A program made the translations under genes and the position numbers. Positions 60,149-64,000 of a stretch of DNA of 64,000 nucleotides are shown here, in pieces. The first letter of the stretch is position 1, and each line of letters begins with the position of its first letter. The stretch is from an uncultured Christensenellaceae bacterium (lineage in GTDB: Bacteria > Bacillota > Clostridia > Christensenellales > Borkfalkiaceae): the NCBI GenBank assembly GCA_910588645.1, contig CAJUOY010000003.1, positions 1 through 64,000 of the forward strand. Reading direction: 5' to 3'. The notes under the pieces were generated by a model, which was not told the DNA's origin, did no database searches, and saw only the letters and a program-made list of their open reading frames with translations.

Positions 60149-62482
60149 ATGAAGAAAAAGATCGTACTTGCATCGATCCTGGCGATTGTTATCAGCGTAG
60201 TCTGCGGCGTGTTCGCGGCTTGCTCGGGAGAGAAGCAAAAGATCACCTGGGACAACGGCGGACACAGCACCATCGTTGTTGAAGGTTACGAAACACTTCC
60301 TTCCGAATTGGAAGAAGGTACGGTTGTTACCTTTACCGTAACCCCTGAAAAGGGTTGGCAGGTATCGCAAGTTATGGGTGCAACCGAAAAAGGCGGTAAG
60401 TATTCTTTCACCGTAAAGAAGAAAGCCGTTACGGTGACCGTCGCATTAAAAGAAATAGTTAAGAGCGTCGAAGTAACAAAAGCTCCTACAAAGCTTTCTT
60501 ATTTTGCAGGTGAAAAGGTTGATAAGACCGGTATGGAAGTTACCGCTCATTACGAAACCGGCAGATCGGCAGTTATTACCGACTACGCCATAGCATATGA
60601 GAAGGGCGGCGAAGCATTTGCCCTCGGCGAAACCAAATATCTCGTTTCTTACAGTGAAAAAACCGCGGACGTTAACCTCAACGAAGCCGTTGTAGGTAAA
60701 ATTACGCTTAAACTCGAAGGAGGCGAATTATCCGCGGAAGATTATGCTAAATTGGAAGATCTTACCGGATTTAACCACGACGAGAAGAAGGACGAGATCA
60801 CCTGGACGTTCGATAAGGAATACGAAAGCGATTTCGCTGTTCCCACGCCCGTTAAGGTTGTAAACGGCACGCCTTTCCCTTTCAAAAATTGGAACAACGC
60901 TCCTAAGGGCATAATTGCAAAGGGAACCAAGGTTTCCGTTGTTCTTACTGCCAACTACGAGCCCAAGCTCCTTGAAATTTTCGGTATCGAGTTCTATTAC
61001 AAGAACGTTAAGGAAGACGGCGCGGATGTTGCAGTTCCTTACCTTGCGATAAACGGTAACTTCGACGCGGCGGAAAGCGCTTACCTCTTCCTTTATGAGG
61101 GCAACGATTACGTCGAGCTCAAGGGCACACAGATCGAGAAGAAGGCCGGCACTAACGAATTCGACCTCGAATTCGATTTGAGAGAACTCACTAAGGGCGG
61201 ATATCCCGCAGTAACCACCACCGATGAAAACGGTAAAAAAGTTCCCGTTTACGAAGAGGACGGCGTTACCATCAAGCGTGAAGAGAATTTAGTTGAAGAT
61301 CTCTTCAAGGGTAAGTGGATGGATATCAAATTCCGCGCACAGAACGGCGACAGAATAGAAACTCAGGAAATAGACCTCAACAACTATCCTGAAAACTTTG
61401 TAACCTTGACCGATTCCATCGAAGCTCAGGTAGGCGAAAACTGGTACAGATTCGGTTACAAGACCTATTCTCCCACGGCAGGCGTAAATCACCTCAAACT
61501 CGAATACCTTGATTACACTTATACCGGAACTAAGACCGGCATAACCTCAGGTTCTTCCCTTAAACTTGAAAACAGAGAATTCGACGTTCCCAAGGCAGAA
61601 GGCGAAGGCACCGAAAAGAAAACTCTTCCCGCACTTGTAATGAGCGTAGATTATACCGATTTCACCGGTGAAGCTACGGCAGAGCAGGTAAGAGAAGGCG
61701 CGCTTGCGTTCATAAGAGATATGGAGCGCCTCGACGTATGGGGAACGGTTGCTATCAACAAGATGATTACGGTGGGCGAGCCTGTAACCAATGCCGCAGG
61801 ACACAAAATATATACTTGCGAAATGGCTATCAGTATTGAAAATGCCGAACTCGGCATTGTAAACTTCTTCCACTTTGCAGACGGTTCCAACTTTACCAAC
61901 GCTGTCATTGACAAGGAGAATAATACCCTTGATTCAAATGATCCCAACAATATATACAGGCTCAGGATTTATTCGTCCGGCGACTGGAAGAACGGACTTG
62001 TAGTAGTTGAATACGTTGATACACGTTCAACCACTTCTACAGACGTTAAACTTGTAGTTGAAGGAACGGGCGCGGAAGCGAAGCTTTATATGGTAGTTTC
62101 CGGTACCAGCGTGGGATTCACCAAGGCGGAACTCGAGGCTATGAATCATAACTTCGATTTGCAGCATAACCAGAATGAAGGCGCTCCGAGTTGGGATATA
62201 GCAAGTAAAGATTTTGAAAAGACCATAACCGCAAAAGACGACGGTACTTGGGAAATCAAAGTAGATATTTCCGCTTTGCAGGCAAGTTTCTATACTACTC
62301 ACTGCAAGCTTGCCGTTGGCGTGGTTTCCGGCGGAGCAGCAGACTTGAAGCCCGATAAGGATTCCTTCGTTGCCGAAGCAGTAGTTTATAACGGTAAATC
62401 GTTTGTTCTTTCGTATGCTAACGGCGGCGACAAGTTCTTTGGTTGCGTAGGTCTTACCGTAACCGACAACGCAAACGCATAA
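60149..62482 (+). CDS. large surface lipoprotein with Ig-like domain
   Basis: A 777-residue lipoprotein: signal peptide with lipobox FAAC (Cys about residue 25). Residues about 30-105 form a small beta domain (GTVVTFTVTPEKGWQVSQV), and residues about 108-185 look like a bacterial Ig-like domain of the BIG_3 type (LSYFAGEKVDKTGMEVTAHY). The remaining 590 residues are a series of beta-rich modules that I cannot name. There are no hydrolase motifs, so a glycan-binding role is a guess from its neighbours. AAGGAG precedes the ATG, and a strong terminator follows. Confidence 0.75.
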   Translation: MKKKIVLASILAIVISVVCGVFAACSGEKQKITWDNGGHSTIVVEGYETLPSELEEGTVVTFTVTPEKGWQVSQVMGATEKGGKYSFTVKKKAVTVTVALKEIVKSVEVTKAPTKLSYFAGEKVDKTGMEVTAHYETGRSAVITDYAIAYEKGGEAFALGETKYLVSYSEKTADVNLNEAVVGKITLKLEGGELSAEDYAKLEDLTGFNHDEKKDEITWTFDKEYESDFAVPTPVKVVNGTPFPFKNWNNAPKGIIAKGTKVSVVLTANYEPKLLEIFGIEFYYKNVKEDGADVAVPYLAINGNFDAAESAYLFLYEGNDYVELKGTQIEKKAGTNEFDLEFDLRELTKGGYPAVTTTDENGKKVPVYEEDGVTIKREENLVEDLFKGKWMDIKFRAQNGDRIETQEIDLNNYPENFVTLTDSIEAQVGENWYRFGYKTYSPTAGVNHLKLEYLDYTYTGTKTGITSGSSLKLENREFDVPKAEGEGTEKKTLPALVMSVDYTDFTGEATAEQVREGALAFIRDMERLDVWGTVAINKMITVGEPVTNAAGHKIYTCEMAISIENAELGIVNFFHFADGSNFTNAVIDKENNTLDSNDPNNIYRLRIYSSGDWKNGLVVVEYVDTRSTTSTDVKLVVEGTGAEAKLYMVVSGTSVGFTKAELEAMNHNFDLQHNQNEGAPSWDIASKDFEKTITAKDDGTWEIKVDISALQASFYTTHCKLAVGVVSGGAADLKPDKDSFVAEAVVYNGKSFVLSYANGGDKFFGCVGLTVTDNANA

Positions 62483-62526
62483 AATAATTTTTAAAACAAT
62501 TTCTCTCCAAAAAACATAACGTTTTT

Positions 62527-62557
62527 ACGCCTTCCTTGTAGCGGAAGGCGTTTTTTT
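62527..62557 (+). terminator. terminator after the large lipoprotein gene
   Basis: A perfect 9-bp stem (62527-62535 with 62543-62551), followed by seven T. Confidence 0.9.
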
Positions 62558-62642
62558 ACGTATTCGGCCCCAATAGTATCGTTTACGCGTCGACGGGGTT
62601 TTCAAAACATTAAAAAAAGTTACAAAATGCAAGTTAAAATTG

Positions 62643-62668
62643 TTTAATTTTAATTTTAATTTTAATTA
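62643..62668. repeat. short tandem repeat of TTTTAA units
   Basis: About four copies of a six-base AT unit lie in the leader region of the broken kinase gene. It is prone to slippage and could vary between strains. Confidence 0.6.
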
Positions 62669-62699
62669 ATATGTTAAAATTGACTCAGGGATAAATGAG

Positions 62700-63560
62700 A
62701 TGAGCTTTTTTGACTTTTTTAAGATAGTTTACGACGAAGTTTTCGCTTTGCAGTTGTTGGCGATATCTTTTTCCATCGTATGGGTGTTTTACGACTGGGA
62801 AAAGGACGGAAAAACTATTGCAATAGGAATAGCGCATATAGCGGGCACATTTACGGTTGGCACGCTGTTGAACTGGTTTTTGTTTGCGCTGTCTTCGGTT
62901 TGGCGCGGAGTTGCGGGAATTCACTTCCATATAGCCTGGCTTTTAACGATATTGATTTATTTAGGCTTATTCGACAGAACTTACGTTACAAGCAGGCTCA
63001 TTTCGGGGGCAACAGTATTTATTACCGTAATAGCTACCACCGATTTGGGGCGCGAGGTATTGGGGGTTATAAATTCGTCTCATAAGGGCGGATATTTTGA
63101 ATTCGTCTGCTATTTTGCCGACGCGTTTATAGTAGGATTCAGTATATTGATTCGCAGATATTCATTGAAGCCTTACAGCGATATACCTTTGGTCTCGGTT
63201 GTATTGATCATGGTCAATACTGTTGCTTCTACAGTTTTGATCATTGTAAAAACAGTGATGAAAATGCAGGAATCATTAAATTTCGATCCTTATTATTGTT
63301 TGGTGCTTGCGGGTATTTATATAATTTCCGTCACAAGCTATATAATGGTTTATATTCACTGTAAAGTCCGTAAAGAAAAAACAACGTTGGAAGTTCAGAA
63401 TAAGCTGTTGGAGGCCGATAAGCAAATGCTTGTCATTTCCGGGCAGGCCATAGAGGAAATGCGCGCGTTGCGCCACGACATGAAGAACCAACATAAAGTT
63501 ATGGAGCTTATGTTGAGTGAAAACCGCTATGACGATTTGAAAAATATTTCGAATCTGTAG
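62700..63560 (+). pseudogene. AgrC-like sensor histidine kinase, frameshifted and lacking its ATPase domain
   Basis: The 286-residue frame has six or seven membrane helices (about residues 12-220), a coiled coil and the phospho-acceptor H259 in ALRHDMKNQHK, then stops. Adding one A to the five-A run at 63540-63544 restores a frame that continues KKYFESVDEKLYQSTINEF, as in family members, up to about 63610. There it meets unrelated GH3 coding sequence. So the gene has both a one-base frameshift and a lost catalytic domain. It could be a true pseudogene or an assembly or read error. AGGGAT precedes the ATG. Confidence 0.75.
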
Positions 63561-63614
63561 ACGAAAAGTTATATCAATCTACAATAAACGAATTTATAAA
63601 TTGCGGCAATTCTC

Positions 63615-64000
63615 AATAAGTACGAGGGCAGCGATACTTCCGTAACTTACGTTTCGAGAAGCAACTGGACGGGTACTCTTCCCAAGGCCAAAATAGTCGT
63701 TTCGGTAACGGATAAGATGTTTGCCGATTTGCAGAGGCAAAAGGCTATATCCGAAAATCCCGAGGCGGAAAAGCATAAGTACGGACAAAATAACGGAATG
63801 ACTTTGGCAATGCTCCGCGGAAAGGAATACGATGACGAAGACTGGGATAAACTTCTCGACCAGATGACGTTTGAAGATCAGTCCTTTCTCTTGACAAACG
63901 GAATGTACACCACGGTATATTTGGAGTCTGTCGTAAAACCCGATACCAAGGATTACGACGGCCCCACCGGCGTCGTAGGCTCCAAGGGCGGGCTGTCTAT
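63615..64000 (+). pseudogene. 5'-truncated GH3 gene fragment, continues past the window
   Basis: An open frame without a proper start encodes sequence of the same permuted GH3 type as the two upstream enzymes: TYVSRSNWTGTLPKAK matches their linker before the catalytic domain, and DYDGPTGVVG their DGP motif. The first part (membrane helix, C-type domain and FN3-like domain, about 600 residues) is missing, and an in-frame stop lies just upstream (63597-63599). The join to the kinase fragment is at about 63608-63618. The frame stays open to the window end. Confidence 0.75.

Overview
The window reads as one chromosome segment of a low-to-mid GC Bacillota, most likely an uncultured gut-type Clostridia (Christensenellales-like is my guess and is not proven here). 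The evidence is the gene order (ylxM-ffh-rpsP-khpA-rimM-trmD; rbgA-rnhB-yraN; dprA-topA-trmFO-hslV-hslU; rpmE-yqhQ-prmC-prfA), lipoproteins with Gram-positive lipoboxes, a TPP riboswitch with an ECF-type thiamine transporter, and AgrA/AgrC-like signalling. Promoters are unusually legible: many are near-perfect TTGACA-17-TATAAT. I saw no rRNA, tRNA, insertion sequence, prophage or CRISPR array.

Layout. 1-4133: small membrane protein, phosphodiesterase, HAD phosphatase, cardiolipin synthase and a zinc-ligand-deficient MDR protein. 4253-7553: rpmE, a YqhQ-PrmC fusion and prfA. 7559-12154: DtxR-type regulator, lipoproteins, a SANT-like DNA-binding protein and a RuvX-DUF1292 fusion. 12221-19880: the translation and envelope run rpsB-tsf, an XRE regulator, pyrH-frr-uppS-cdsA, dxr and rseP. 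19929-24911: riboswitch-controlled ThiT-like transporter, YfbR-like nucleotidase, an AT-rich GNAT gene, an orphan structured transcription unit, a CPA2 antiporter and a small unknown. 25066-43535: a long housekeeping block (SRP, ribosome maturation, DNA uptake and topology, HslVU protease, hisS, trxA, glyA). 43576-47357: an OmpR/histidine-kinase pair facing a DegV (fatty-acid-binding) gene.

47403-64000 is an accessory glycan and signalling locus. A leftward operon encodes a GH5 lipoprotein resembling exo-beta-1,3-glucanases and a beta-helix lipoprotein. Opposite it lie two very large GH3 enzymes with reversed domain order and a membrane helix at each end, interleaved with a LytTR regulator/AgrC-like kinase pair, a large Ig-like lipoprotein, a second kinase broken by a frameshift, and the start-less remains of a third GH3. 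The working idea is beta-glucan breakdown at the cell surface coupled to local two-component signalling.

The observations most worth following are: (1) a set of genes whose ATG sits exactly where transcription should start (leaderless mRNAs); (2) the double-anchored permuted GH3 plus LytTR locus; (3) an orphan transcription unit of about 400 nt with its own promoter and terminators; (4) the kinase/GH3 deletion junction near 63610; (5) two gene fusions, one of which keeps an internal ribosome binding site.
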